In this document: piece by piece, positions 1 through 45,901 of the stretch
Layout of the letters: each line of letters begins with the position of its first letter
Position numbering within the stretch: position 1 is the stretch's first letter
Origin: Anniella stebbinsi
Lineage: Eukaryota > Chordata > Lepidosauria > Squamata > Anniellidae
DNA length: 64,000 bases
Direction of reading: 5' to 3'
Assembly: GCA_029215795.1 (NCBI GenBank)
Contig: JARDYH010000001.1
Location: forward strand, 308,231,154-308,295,153
Position numbers and translations under genes: made by a program
Notes under the pieces: generated by a model
What the model saw: the letters and a program-made list of their open reading frames with translations, nothing else
The model's database searches: none
What the model was told of the DNA's origin: nothing

Positions 1-32977
<32,977 letters not shown>

Positions 32978-33865
32978 CTAGGAAACAGAAGGGGGAAATC
33001 AAACTAGTAATTTGCGGGAACATGGGAAGTTGCGCAGAAATGAATTTGTGGATAATTAGAGGGTCTGACTGAAGCTGTAGCACAAAGAAAAATACCAACT
33101 ATAAAGTGAGAGCAGCAGATACTTTTAGACATGGCTTGGCATATTCCATCTATGTGGACTCTGCACAATAAGGGTCCAAATTCCATATTTAAGATACATA
33201 AACATGCATATATTCTGCCTGAAAGAGTTGGCCTTTGACAGAGTTTGGAGGAGTTTTGGTTGGAATAAGAAGAACTGAAAGAAAGGCAAGTACTAGGAGC
33301 ATGACAAAAAGAAAGCTTGAATGGGAATGACTGTCCCGCTGCACTGAAAAAGCATACAATCCATTCCAGCTGGCAGACTCACCATGTTTCAGAACCATGC
33401 ATTGTGGATAGGGCTGAAGCTGGATGAGAAGCGTACAGATTTTTCTGTAGCACTTGGCCAATTACCTTCCCCTTTCTTAACTGTAGGTGCCAAGCATACA
33501 TTGGTACTTATGAGAAGCACATGATTCCCATGTTAATATCACCAATGCATATTAAGAATTGCTACTCACATTCCTGGGACTAATAATAAAAATCACTCTA
33601 CAAAGATTCATCCTAGATTATGTTCACAGCTGTCACCGCAGATTGGTAATTTATACGTAGCTATAAGAAGTACACTTTTATACCTACGTATAAGAAGTAC
33701 ACTTTCATCCAAGTTGCAAGTGAAACTCTGCATTCGCTTATGCAACGGCATCACATTAAGTAAAATACATCAGCAAATGCCTGAACTGGCTCCCCTCCCT
33801 TCTCCAGAAAGATGTTTTTCTCTGGTAGCTTTGACCAGTGAATCTCCACAGCTTTCTGTCTGGAC

Positions 33866-34288
33866 CAGGGGCGGGGAACCTTTTTCAGGCTGAGGGCCAA
33901 ATTGCAAAATAGGAAAGTCTTGGAGGACACATTCCATCTGTGGGATGGGCCAAAGGCAGGGACCAAATTATCACCATTTTAAACCTAGACAGAAGTAAGC
34001 AAGACAAGGCTTTTACATGTCTACTCAGAAGTAAGCAGAACTGAATCACTCAGTAGCACCCCAGATATCAAGCCTATGCATGTCAACTCACAAGTAAGTC
34101 TCATGCTCGCAAAATGCACATCTCAGTTTTCTGCAACATGTCTCCTGTCAGCAAGCTGCACCACTCAAAATCTTTGCAATAGCTTGATTCTTGCAGGGTA
34201 TTTAAAAGTTAAATGCCTTTAAAATAGTCTCTGATCTCTGACAGATAACAGCAAAAGAAGTTGGGAGGATGGAGGTTCCCCATCTCTG
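33866..34288. mobile_element. short hAT element with 8-bp target duplication
   Basis: Termini caggggcggggaacct (33866-33881) and the reverse complement of aggttccccatctctg (34273-34288) match the classical hAT CAGGGGTGGGGAACCT end. Flanks gtctggac (33858-33865) and gtatggac (34289-34296) form an 8-bp duplication with one mismatch, the size made by hAT transposases. At 423 bp it has no transposase. Confidence 0.85.
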
Positions 34289-34296
34289 GTATGGAC

Positions 34297-37200
34297 AAAA
34301 ACAAAACACTGCTGAGGACACAAGGCTATTTCCAAGTATCTTTAACTTAACCTAAAAAAATAAAATAAAAAGTAAGGTTCTTAGGGATGTAACAAGCATC
34401 AAAACTGATAAGTAGAGTATCTTCCTTTGATAGCCAGATAATTGAGCCTTGAGAAGCCCAAATTATAAAGTTTGCTTTTCTACAATTTTCTCAAATCAGA
34501 AACTAGATATGGTTGCTTCTGATGCAATTACTGTCACATCAGAGATTCTTTTTAAGTGCCCCCGTTTTCATGCGACTGCAGTGCATAAGGAGGGGCGACT
34601 GAACCCTTCCTCACCTAGCCATGATTCTGGCAAAAACTGTCTCCTCCATGCTGCTATTAGCCTTAGAAAAGGTATCTTTTTGGTGCCAATGAGAACTTTC
34701 CCCCCAAGTTTTAATAGCTTGTACAGTGAGTGGGAGTGGGAGAGTTCATTGGGATTGAGGTTGGGGAAGGAAGGATTCAATCTTGCTTCCCTGCATGCTG
34801 CAGTCCCAATAAAGACCACCCCCACAGCTATCATTAACATTTTAAAATCTGATATAATTGTTAATGACATATTAAGTATCATGTTTAGTTTTACCCTCAG
34901 AAATGATGGGAAAGTATATGAAGATTAGGGAGTACACAGAATTAATGGCTTTTACAAATGCTTACCATTTCCAAGTGCTAAAGAACAAACTTTGAAGAAC
35001 TAGAATGTAAATTACCAGTACAAGTTCATTCTTACACTTTAATATTATTCACTCTACTATGTATTCAAATATACTTAAGCTGCTTGGGTCTTCTTTGCCA
35101 CTGTCAATTTAAATAACAAGACCAGATGCACCTATTTAAGTACTGGATTCCAAGGGAACAGAATAGGCTAACACCACCAGCAGGAAGCTTCACACTGGTT
35201 ATACTCCAATACACTCTGCTTCTATGGATAATGACCAAGTTTTGCCTTTACTAAGGATACAAAAACCTCTGTTTGTACTACCAATACACTAGCAATATCA
35301 TCATACAATACATATAGCGAACACAATGTACTGACAAAATATATTTTAAAACATTAGGTAATTTGCCATTCCTATTTTGCAAAAACAATGTGACAGCAAT
35401 CTTTTCCTCAAAAGTAACAAAACATTTCCTTCAGAAGTAACAAAAACTGTATATGTTAATATGGAAGATAATGAGCTAGACTCAAGTATTTTAAGATATT
35501 CTGATAAACATTTAACTCATAGTATTTTTAAAGGACAAATTCAACTTTTGTTGCCTAGTACATCCAGAACCATTTTAAAGCTAGTCAGAGTGCAATGATT
35601 TATTGTTGGGTTAATTCTGAGATGATTAACAACTAAACAACCCAGACTGTCTAGATTCAGACATCACACTATCAACCTATGAACAAAGTGATCATAGGTT
35701 GTCAATTGAAAGTGGAAGCAACGAGGCAGTGCACTCAATCACTCTCATTTGTCCCTGATAACCCATGGTTTAAAAAGCCCATGAGTTGTTATACATGTGA
35801 ACTGGGTCTAAGTCTATGGCATCTTAAAGAGCAGAGTAAAAATATTTTAAGCAAAACTGTTTATGATTACTGAGAGAGAAAACACAACATTTCAATGATG
35901 CCCAGAGCTTGCTTCATGTGGCAGTAACACAAAATCTGACCAGTGTATTGGCAAAGCCTGTCTCAATTAAGAAAAGGGGGTACAGGGAGAGAGTAGGAGA
36001 AATGACACGGGGACAAGATGCCTGCCAAAGCATTGCTTTGTTATAAAGAGATGCCAGTTTGGGGGGAAATAGTCTGTTCTTCTTTCTTCCTGACAAATCT
36101 GTGAAGGATAACCAGTAATACAGAGCTTCTATTCAGCAATGGCTTGGGTTTTTCTACATGTTCCTTAAAAGTTACATACGAATTTTAACACACACATAAA
36201 GAAAATCCAAGTGTTTTCTTCTGTTGGGTTTGCATTTTTCTTTCTTACTTTTTAAAAAGTTTTATTATCCCACAACATCTTTATTTTTAAAAAATGTATT
36301 TTCTGAAGCCTAAGGTTAGGCAAGTTTTAAAAATTGTTTTATGTTCACTATTGGTAAGCAAGCTATTTGGGGGTGGGAGTGGGTAGCCTAGTAACTTTTG
36401 TGAATTAGTCTGCAAAGCTGCTGTACCTACCCCTACTCCTAAACCTCATGGATGTGCAAGTACTATGAAGCGGACCAAACCCCTAGAATATAGGAGCAAC
36501 AAGACAGTGAGATCATTTAAATCTGAAGAGATCTCAGTGATCATACTGGCATTTTTTTCTACTCCTGCCCATAAAGAAAAGATAACATCAAGGATGTTTC
36601 AGCAACAGGAAAGCCTCTCATCACTCCACCATCTTGTCCCAATAAGTTTAAGAGGAAAAATATTCCTTTATCTTCCAAAAAGAAGAACAGGCTTAACAAG
36701 AAAGGCCTCATACATCTGTTAGTAATCTAATCCTGTGGCCAGTTTATAAGAATAGGGCAAGCTGGAAAAGTAGCTGTCAGCTATTTAAACAAAATTACTT
36801 AATGCATCTACTGAAGCCACTTTAGGTTGACATTGCCTTACCCAATACTATAAATATTAACCTGAGCACCAAACTATTTCAACAGCAGCAGCTCCTAGAT
36901 GTTTCATGCCTCCTACACGTTCTCCATCACTTATGAAATAAGACATAAAACTCAGGATTATCTAGAACAGCTTCAAGAGATCATTTATCATCCTTTCTAA
37001 ATGCAAATAGAAGAGCTGAAATGTATCTGAACTGAAAGCTATCTAGTTCAATAATCCTAAAATGAGATTCACCCATAGTATGTTGCCAAAAAGGAGCAAA
37101 CACACTGGTAGGATGACAACCAAGAGGGTTGGTTTTAGCATACTACAGTGAACTAAATAAGACAAAATGATAGCAGCATTGTCAGCTAAACCCGGGGAGA

Positions 37201-37685
37201 GGGAGAGAAAAATTCCTGAGATTAGAATTCAAAAAACTGAATAAGGAGTTGTGGGAGGAATTTTTTAAAAAAAATTAAATAACAACCAACAATATAAAAA
37301 AGCAGAGGGGTGGCAAAGCATTATAAAATGTGGACCAAACAGAAGAACCAGAGACATAACCAGAATTAAATATTAAAAATTCCACAGCAGAATAAAAACC
37401 ACCACTAAAAAGGGGTTTGCCTTACAGTGGAAAAGGGGGATTTCTCTCAGGAGGGATTGGAAAGCCTATGCACAACCAATATACTGCAAGAGAAAATGAA
37501 ACATACAAGGACCCATACTGATGCTGTTAATGAGTGAGAAGCATCATATGGGAGAAGGTTGTCCTTCCAGTGTCCTGGCATCTACTCTAATAACATCAAA
37601 ACAACGAAAAGACAACAACAAAAAGGCATCTTTTATAACATTACATGTACTATTTCTTATAGAATAGCCTATGAGTTCTCTCAGT
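34297..37685. other. CKAP5 upstream/intron 1 sequence
   Basis: AT-rich DNA without a recognisable exon or clear transposon. The 159-codon frame at 34449-34928 has an almost equally long antisense frame and no similarity. Confidence 0.4.
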
Positions 37686-37689
37686 TGGG

Positions 37690-38010
37690 AATGAGCATCT
37701 CTTTTCATTCTAGTATTATGGGAGAGGGAGAAAAATGCCCCCCTATCCACACCACGCATAATTTTGTACACCTCTTCTATCATGTCCTCCCGTACCCTCC
37801 TTTTTTCCCAAGCTAAACAATCCCAGCTATTGAAACCTTCCCTCAGCTATTGAAACTCCAGCCCCTTGACCATTTTAGTTGTCCTTTCCTGCACTTTTCC
37901 CAGCTCTACAATGTCTTGTTTTAGGTGTGGTCCAAATGTGGTTGCACCATGGATTTATATAAAGGCAGTATGATACCGGCAGTTTTATTTTAAATTTCTT
38001 TTCTAATAAT
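37690..38010 (-). mobile_element. CR1-like 3' fragment
   Basis: Parallels 24.42-24.70 kb: ccctatccacaccacgcata, then caagctaaacaatcccagct and a match ending tatgataccggcagttttat. Same repeat family and orientation. Confidence 0.65.
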
Positions 38011-38339
38011 TACAGGCATCCCAACTGCTGTTACAAGAGTCTATTCCACTATCAGTTACTACAGAAGAAATTGTGACATAGTGTCATTGATATTAGTATC
38101 TAAATGCCAAGTAACCTTCATAGTGCATAATGTGAAGTATATTAAAATTTATGTTATGTCCCCATCCAATCCCAACGCCTCTACCTTGCTTTTCATTCCC
38201 ATTCCCTTCTATTGGGTGTAATTTTGTTAAAAACGGTGGGGGGAGAGGGGAGAGAAACAATCAATGTATTATTTTTAAAAATACAAAAATATTATTAGAT
38301 AACCATAGGCACTGAAATGAATTAACCTCAAATAACCTC

Positions 38340-38434
38340 TCAGGGTGCAATCCTATGCAAGTTTGGCCAGAGAAGGCCTACATCTCCAGCCATGGAAGAA
38401 TTGTATGAATTAAGCATACAAGGGATTGCACCCT
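38340..38434. repeat. short inverted-repeat MITE-like element
   Basis: agggtgcaatcctatgca at the left pairs with gcatacaagggattgcaccct at the right, giving a dyad about 95 bp long. Related motifs (gcaatcctatgc, gggcttactcc) recur near 41.40, 41.70, 47.79 and 55.36 kb. Confidence 0.6.
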
Positions 38435-39172
38435 CAATGTCAGAAGTTCAAAAATGATGCTGCTATATTAAATATATATATTTTTGCACCATCATACAAA
38501 TGCAGAAGAGTTTGCTTCAGCAGATTTTTATTTACAAAAAGCTCCTGCCCACTACACTAATTAAGTATGTTATAGTGGCAGGTTGAGGTCTCTAGGAGTT
38601 TTATAGAAACAGCAACAATACAAGGGCAGTAAGAATGCCTGGAACTTGTGAGAATGCAAAGCTTGAAGAACCAGCCTCTGAAGTGCTTTACAAAATAGGA
38701 TAAGCTGATATTCTTAAAAGTATATGCTCATAACTTATTTATAATACTTTGCTAATTAATTCAAGTTTCAAAATAGAAGTGGGGCAGTTTCCTCACATGC
38801 CAGGCTGAAAAGCAACTCAATCTCTTCTAAAGTCTTCCAGATTAATAGATATGCTTTGGTAAGAAGCACTACAGTAGCTACAAAAAAGTAGAAAAGTTTT
38901 TATTTTGTAGTCCTTTATAATCCAACAATATCAAACAGCAACATTGAAACTATTTTCTCTGCCAGCTTGATTCTGTGCCCCACCCCAAGGAAAGGCCCAA
39001 TTCCCTTTTGGGGAGAGGGAACTTGGGGCTCCTTCAGCATGAGGGGAAAAGAGGGCTTCCCTTTCTCCTGGAGGCTTTGACGCTTTCTGTCTTCGTGCTT
39101 GTGCCCACCCACCCATCTACCATATTGCTGGCCATCTCAGATACATCTGCCTGCATTCACAACAGCTGTCTC

Positions 39173-39805
39173 TCACCACTCCAAGCCCAGGAATGCTGAA
39201 AGAAGGGCAGGTTTCTTACCTGTAACTGTGGTTCTTCGAGTGGTCATCTGTGCTTCTATGTCTTCTCTTTCCCCACTCCGAGGAGGAGTGTCCTCCCTTA
39301 ACTCCCCATCCGAGAGTGACGGCGGTAATAATGGGTCTCTCGGCTCCGACAATGGAGGCTCCAATGAAGCAGTTACCACGGAGTTAACAGTAGGTTCAGG
39401 AGAAGCTAATCCGCTCAACATTTGCATCTGAGTAGACGTATTTAGTGACTGTGTTACGTTAATTTGGTCCTTTATGTGCTTGTTTTTTTTCTTATGTTTC
39501 TTACAAACTGCTGATTTTGATGCAGATGAAGTTGGCTTTACAAATGGATTTTCAGCCCCTGCTTGCGGCTGTTGTGCCATAGGTTGTTCTACTGCCTCAA
39601 GGGCCCTTTTCCACAACTCAGATCTAAGCCTGTCCGCTCTATTACTGCGGGTTTGTTTGGAAAAAACTTTACAGAAAGAGCAAGTCTTTACAACGTGCCC
39701 TTCCCCCAAACACAAAAGACATAAAGAATGGCTGTCTGTAGATGGTATTTTACTACGGCACTTAGTGCAATTATGAAAGAAAACGTTCGTCGCCATATGC
39801 CCCAA
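39173..39805 (-). CDS. DIRS-like retrotransposon gag ORF, 210 codons
   Basis: An open frame with an N-terminal zinc-knuckle pattern C-x2-C, then D-x-H-x2-C-x2-C-L-G-x-G-H and C-x2-C (KCRSKIPSTDSHSLCLLCLG). It is followed by a basic RADRLRSELW segment, a Lys-rich patch and a Ser/Pro-rich tail. This layout is that of DIRS1-type gag, the family from which the C-terminal part of mammalian LAP2-alpha is thought to derive. No RT or tyrosine recombinase is present, so this is a deletion derivative. The ORF crosses the left terminal repeat, so its last residues are element end and flank. Confidence 0.65.
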   Translation of the reverse strand: MGHMATNVFFHNCTKCRSKIPSTDSHSLCLLCLGEGHVVKTCSFCKVFSKQTRSNRADRLRSELWKRALEAVEQPMAQQPQAGAENPFVKPTSSASKSAVCKKHKKKNKHIKDQINVTQSLNTSTQMQMLSGLASPEPTVNSVVTASLEPPLSEPRDPLLPPSLSDGELREDTPPRSGEREDIEAQMTTRRTTVTGKKPALLSAFLGLEW

Positions 39806-40098
39806 AGGGGTTAAATATAAACAAGTAAATTAAACAAAAATAACAACTAATCCCCTCAGCAATTAAGTAAAAGATCACTGTATTGATAAGACAAAATGTC
39901 CCTGCGAGGCTCGCCTTGCGGTGGTTGAAAAAAAACTGAGGGAGTTAGAGGGACCCGTTAAACAGACACGGTGGAGAGGGAGGGGTCCCAGTTTAAATTA
40001 TTTCCTCAGCTAGTGAATGTTCCGGAGTGAGGCTCTGCGCAGGCGCAGAGCTCCCATAGGTGTGATGCACAGAGACCACGAAGAAGAACTGTGCCCAC
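39220..40098 (-). mobile_element. DIRS-like element remnant with inverted termini
   Basis: The left terminus (39220-39260, plus: tgtaactgtggttcttcgag) and right terminus (40055-40098, cataggtgtgatgcacagag) are imperfect inverted repeats of the gcacagatgaccac/gaagaac type that bound DIRS-like repeats in reptiles. Between them lie the gag ORF and a 250-bp leader. It is sense to CKAP5, probably in intron 1. Confidence 0.6.
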
Positions 40099-40099
40099 T

Positions 40100-43000
40100 T
40101 GCTCCCACCAGGTTGGGGAAGATGCCAGGCTCTTTTCTCTCCCCCACTGTGCCTGAGCCAACTCCAGCCGTTTCCCTGAACTTGCCTCAGAAGCAGCTTA
40201 TGTTACAGCTGGGGTAGCCTTGAGACCAAGGCAACAGCTGTCCTGCGTCACTTCCGGCCCGGCAGTATTTACCTCGGGCCAAGCTGATCACAGCATGGTG
40301 CAGATGGCAGATGCTGTGCAGAGCCCCAACACCCCCTTTTCCAGATACCCGCAGCAGAAATACACATATATTGGATGACTATCACAGCATGAAGCAGGCA
40401 TTTTATGAACCAGTTACTTGTACAGTGTGATGGGTGTACATGGCACTTTATAGAGCTTTGTAACGAAGGTCAGATTCCTGCCCCCAATCTAAAATAGACA
40501 ATGGCTTGATTCAGATGTCATGAAACCCAATGTCTAAATCATTCTTTGGAAGCACTGCCTTTTTAATGCTAACCATAGTTCGAGTGATTTGGACACCACT
40601 GCAAACTATGGCAGGGAGAAGAAAATCCACAAGTAAAGGAGAGTACGTGAGCCCACAGCACAGTTTTGTGGGATATGAATTAAGCCAATGGGGGGGACAA
40701 TAGAGGGAGGGGTGGGAAAGACAAGAGTAGTGAGGGATGAATGTGTATAATTGCAGTTACACATACTTTTGAATCAGTACTTGGATCACTGCCACTGTTG
40801 TCATTATTTCCCAAGTTACTACTGTTCTGTTGCAGCCAAGGAAAAACTACGCTCAAGATTTCATTTAGAAGCAAAACCTTGGATAAATATTTAATACAGC
40901 TTTCCATGCCAATCCTGCAGCTACCCAGTACTTGCAAAATGAAGAAGCAGCTAAGATTAACTCCATTTAGCTTTGATTTCCTTTTTGTTGTTGTAAAAAG
41001 TATATATCTATGTACACATCTCAGGTTATACTTAACAATCACTCTGTGAAGCCTTTCAGGCAAAAAACTAGTAATTTGCTTTGGGCCACCCAGCAAGTGT
41101 GCAAGCAGCAAGTTGAATTAGGGTCTGCTAAACATTCTTGACCCTGTGCATCCTACTGTTTCTCAGTGCTAAATACTTCTACCCCACTCTTATATCAAGC
41201 TTCAGTGCAAAGTCTCAATTGTCAATCTACACTACAGCTCAGCCACAGCGTCTCAAATAAGTACTTTGAGAAAATCTACTTTGAGTACAAAATGACAAAG
41301 GATTTGTTTAAGCCTATAACTGCATAATAATGACTATTGGTGTTAAATTGCACAGTGTGACAAAGACTATTTACCTGGAAGTATCTTGCTGCAATCTTAT
41401 GCATACCTACTTAGGAGGAAGCCCTCCTGAATTCAGCAGGATTTATTTCTGAGTAAATAGGTTTATGATTGGGATGAAGGTGTCATACACAGTAGTCATG
41501 ATCCAGCACCTTTGTCTTAATTTCAATGGGGAAATTATTACAAGCTAATCTTTCTCTTCCTGAATAACAGAACTTAAAAGTGCTTACATTTGGCTAATTT
41601 TTTACAGTATAACACCTGCAGTTTCATAGTATGTAGCAGTATGTTAATTTATCAATAATTTCTGAGAAAATACAAATAATGTGAGCACTCCAACAGTGCA
41701 GTCTGAGGCTTACTCAGAAGCAATTCCCATTGTGCCCAATCGGGCTTACTCCCAGATAGGTCTGCAAACAATTGGAGCATGATGCAGTGGGATTTTCTTC
41801 TGAGCAAACATTTACAGGATTGTGCTGAAAGAATAGATAGTATTCTCTTATTGCAAACTTTCAAGAAGATTATTCAGAATGGTCTGTCTAAAAGCCTATA
41901 GTGTAACCCAAGAACATTTGATCTATCAAGGCAATGAGAGTTGGGCATGATTTCAATAATCATGGCTAAGGCGCAGCTTGTCGTGTCATCTGAACCTGTA
42001 AGTTATGGCTTATTGGAGAAGAAAACAACCCTCCAATAAGCCTACAACAGCCCATGGGTTATATGTTTTAACTTTAATTTTTTTATAATATGGTACAACT
42101 CCAAGGAACAGGTTCCTTATGAAGAGATGCCTAAAGAAAGACCTTTTCTAGCAGTTTCAAAAGCAAGCCAATCTGTTTCACACAATATGAATGCAAATAA
42201 CAGCAACTCTACTCTAAGACAGGTCCACTTGCCTCCATCAATTTAAGCGGCAGCCAGAAAAAGAAGATAACATTATCCCAGAACAGTGAGCAGACACAGA
42301 AAAAGTTAGGACTCCTGTACCTTTAAAGTTATGCTGCATGACAAGCTACATGTGGTGAAATTCACTCTTATACACCACTGAATGTACAGAAGGTGCAGTA
42401 GTCCTTTTTGCATCTCATCATGCATTATGCTACCCTGATTATTTGAGGTTCCCACCACGTATTTTTAATCATATCCTCTTAACAAAAACAGTTTAACATT
42501 ACACCTGCATTCAGGAAGAGCCAGACTTTCAGGCTTAGTTTAGACAACCAGTCATATATGAAGGCCTTTAAAACAAAGTCTTTAGATTAGGTCCGCAGTG
42601 TAATGGAAATCTGCTTTCTAGGAAATATCCCTTTATAGCTTCCAAAATGTAATAAAATCCATGGATATTGATGGCACTGTTTAAATATTTTTAAAATAGA
42701 AGAAAATACAATGGGGCTTAAAAAGGAAGCATCTTATCCATGGCTAGCAAAATCTGAAACAAGGCCAGTATTACTGTTAACATTCACAGAGTATAGCAGC
42801 ATGAAAAAAATCTCAGTTCAGATGCTCAAATGCGGTATGTAAGGAACTACTGGTGGAGACAGGCCAATTTAATTAAAAACAATCCTGTGCCCTTGTTACC
42901 CTTGTGTTTTCAAGCCAATACAGGAAAGTCTCAAGAATCACTATGAATCCTTCCCTACCCACAAAACAGATATACTAAAATAAATAACAAGAATGCCCAT

Positions 43001-43499
43001 AGGAAACAATCTGAAGATCAGTCCCCAGGGGCCATCATTCCTCCCTCTCAATACTATTCCTCATCATATCTCCTGCCCAATGTGGTTAATGTGGTTTCTT
43101 TATTTAAGAGACTTCTAAGCCAACTTTCAAAATGTACTCTTCCATAGTACCATACAGAATATAATAAAATAAAATGAACACTAAAATCAACATGAAATAA
43201 TAAAACAAAAAGGGCAGTATATGCCAGTTGATTTCTATTCCAGTGACTTATTCCATTCCCTCTCAAACTCCACTCCTCGTATTGTTTGTAGCTCTTTTGT
43301 AACTTGCATTGATTTCAACTGAGCCCAGTCATGTCAACTGGCATTCGCAGCTCCCATTATTTCCTATAGACCTTCAGAGAACTCCCATTGTTTACAATAG
43401 GCATTCATTCTTGTCATTTTAGTACATTCCCTACAAACCCCTTTCCCCCAGATCATACTGCTCACGGCAACCTACAAAACGCCCAGGACAGCGCTACCA
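40100..43499. other. CKAP5 upstream/intron 1 sequence
   Basis: No coding exon seen. A CpG-bearing patch near 40.20-40.28 kb adjoins the DIRS right end and may belong to it or its flank. Fragments of the gcaatcctatgc repeat lie near 41.40-41.48 and 41.69-41.83 kb. Confidence 0.4.
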
Positions 43500-44400
43500 T
43501 CAACGTTCCTCTTCTCCTGCAACACGACTTGTAAGAGGAGGTTACACAGAGCTCTCAAGATGCCGTTTCGTGCCCTACTCCCAAAAGAGCCACATTCCCG
43601 CAATTGCTGCAACTCGGAGTCAGTTGACATCGACACCACCAGCAGAACTGATCGGCTGGCGACGAGTGCCAGCCAGGCCAAAAGCCGCTCCCCGGCACCG
43701 CTTGGCCAGTCGACATGGAAGCCAGGTGCAGCAGAGCAGCAGGCCGCTCCCCCGGCATTGTTTATGCCAATCGCCCACCCCAACTGGCCTTCACTCTGGG
43801 GCTTAAGGCCTCGCGGCGGCAGCCACCACCACAGCCGCCACCGCCGCCCTGTCTTACAGCGGGCATCGGACGTCGTCGTCTTACCCAGGTTGAGCTAGGC
43901 CGGACTCTTCCCTACCCAGCAACGGCGGCTCGGCTTAGCGACAGGAACGGGCGGGTAGCTGCATCTCTGACCGGCAGGGAAGGAGGCACCTCCTCCAAGG
44001 GCGGGGCGCAGCGCGTTGCAGCCGGCGACAGGAACCCCCGCCTCCCACCGCACCTGAGAGAAGGGCCTTCCCCGGGCCATGTGACAAACAAAGACAGGGA
44101 TCCCTGCCCTGGACAGAACATGCGCGCACTCCACCCCTCCCCCAATCAGAAGAAGAGTAGCCTCATTAGGAGCCCTCCCACGCTTTGGGGGAGGCAAAGC
44201 AGAGGAAGAGCTGTCTTTCAGAAAGCTTTCGTCCCCCTCCCAGGCAAGTGGTCTACTAGTTCGCGTGCCTGATTTTCTGATCAGTTGCTCCGGCGATGCC
44301 CCCCTTGCACAGGGGCTTTTAGACCCGCAGGCTAACAAGAAGCCTGGCTAAGAATGTCATTGGTCAATGGCCTGCTAAGACATTTCTAAATGACAATAGG
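43500..44400. promoter_or_regulatory. proximal CpG-rich block
   Basis: A second CpG-dense region with GCC-type triplet runs near 43.82-43.85 kb. On the minus strand it offers a donor AACCTGG|gtaaga at 43885, with upstream CCAATCAG (44142-44149) and an ATTGG box (44359-44363). It could be an alternative CKAP5 promoter, an older promoter, or that of an unseen non-coding transcript. Confidence 0.55.
43885..44100 (-). other. CKAP5: candidate alternative first exon of CKAP5 (proximal promoter)
   Basis: The left edge is the strong donor (CTGG|gtaaga). The right edge is unknown and placed before the CCAATCAG box. Splicing to exon 2 would span about 10.9 kb. No start codon in frame with CKAP5 is implied; the exon would be 5'UTR. 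Confidence 0.35.
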
Positions 44401-44575
44401 CGGAGTGCACCTACAGCCCAGCGCCTGAAGATGCAAGGCTTTAACAGCTGATTCAAGTCTCACAGCCAGTCTCACTGCCCTGTGAAGCAAAGGGCTAGAC
44501 GGTATGGGCAATGGATCCCATTTTGCTTACGCATAAATTAAAACCCGTGGGAGAAAGTGTCCCAAACTAGAATTC

Positions 44576-44735
44576 ATACAGGAAGCTGCCTTATACTGAG
44601 ACAGGCTCAAGTGTTATCCACACTGACAAGCAGCTGCTCTCAGCCTTTCTTTACCTGCCATACTCAGATGCCATGTACTGAACCTGGGACTTTCTGCGTG
44701 GAAAGCATGTGCTCTACCACTGGCCCATTAAATGT
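44576..44735 (-). mobile_element. tRNA-derived SINE
   Basis: On minus it starts with a tRNA-like head (gccagtggtagagcacatgc A-box region, then cccaggttcagtac B-box region) and ends at ctcagtataaggcagcttcc, a frequent squamate SINE. It is diverged and is not a functional tRNA gene. Confidence 0.7.
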
Positions 44736-45901
44736 TCTGGTACAATATTTCACCACTGCTGTGCTAAGCCAAAGCTAACAATGCAGCATCAATTGCATCC
44801 ACTGACTTGGTCTCTGCAGTTAGCTTTCCACAGTTATGCCTCTCTCACAGGAATTGACTGCAACATCTGAGTTACCAAGCAGTTGGAGGTGCAACATCTT
44901 GCCTCAAGTTTCCTGTTCCATTCAAGAGACTCCTTTAACTGAACCAAGACTTTATTGCATTTCTATGCCGCCCAATAACCAAAGCTCTCTTGCAGCACTA
45001 CTTTATGACATGTGATCTAGACAAGATTTATTTGATATACAAAACTTGATTTTACTTTTCGAATCCCCTAGCCTCACCGAGAGATATAATGAAAGGCTAA
45101 CACTCACTGTTCTACTAAAATGCATCTTACCTACACAGGCAAAACAAAACAAAGATAAATTCTGCAACAATCATGCAGTGTGCATGCGCAATTTCATAAC
45201 TTTTAGACGTAATAGAAAAGAGACTGTAGCAATTAATTTACTGGAAGAACTAAATAAGCTCTATCCTTTAAGGTCCAAACGCTTGCAGTACTCTACATCA
45301 AGTGTGCAGCACCTCAGTTGTTGGGGGGGGGGCATTGGGTGAGGGAGGGGATGGGTTAAAAGCATAATCAAGAGAGGGAAATGGGAATTACATACTAATG
45401 TGTCCAACCGTAGTAGTTATCCATGCTTCTGAAATTTATTCAAGTTCTCTGTAACCAACATTCTTTAAAACAAGAAATTATCAAGTGGAAACAAAGTTAA
45501 TACACCAATACTAAGAAAAATTGGAAACATCAGCACTGCAAAGGCATTTAGCAAGCACACAATTCTACACAACTGGTTTTCATTCATTTTGCTGGATTTC
45601 TCTGGATTAATTGTTTTCATCTTTACATTACTTGTAACAGTGCAATCTTTTACATATCTTATCAAATGTCAGCCCCACTGAGTTTAATAGTGCTTACCCC
45701 CAGTAAGCGCAAGCAGGGTGGATTTGATTTAAATCACTACTCAGAAATACTCGATTTAATCATGTGACTTCCCCCCCCAAAAAAGTGCACTCTTCCTCGC
45801 TATAAGCTTAATGCATATTTTACACAACTCAGAGTTACCAAAGTAAAGACTCATTCTTGCTGGTGTAATCTTAATATTTACAAGCAGATGCAGGTTTCAT
45901 T

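Noticed and set aside
34449..34928. 159-codon plus ORF
   Set aside because: Antisense frame almost equally open; no similarity, no splice or promoter context.
39196..39220. 24-nt intron at the DIRS edge (gtaagaaacc to ctttcag)
   Set aside because: Too short to be spliced in a vertebrate; the donor alone is worth noting.
43715..44272. 185-codon plus-strand ORF over the proximal CpG block
   Set aside because: Similar-length frames occur on the opposite strand and in other frames; GC-rich DNA has few stops and the residues match no family.
44576..44735. tRNA gene
   Set aside because: Has tRNA-like A and B boxes but no cloverleaf, and continues into a SINE body.
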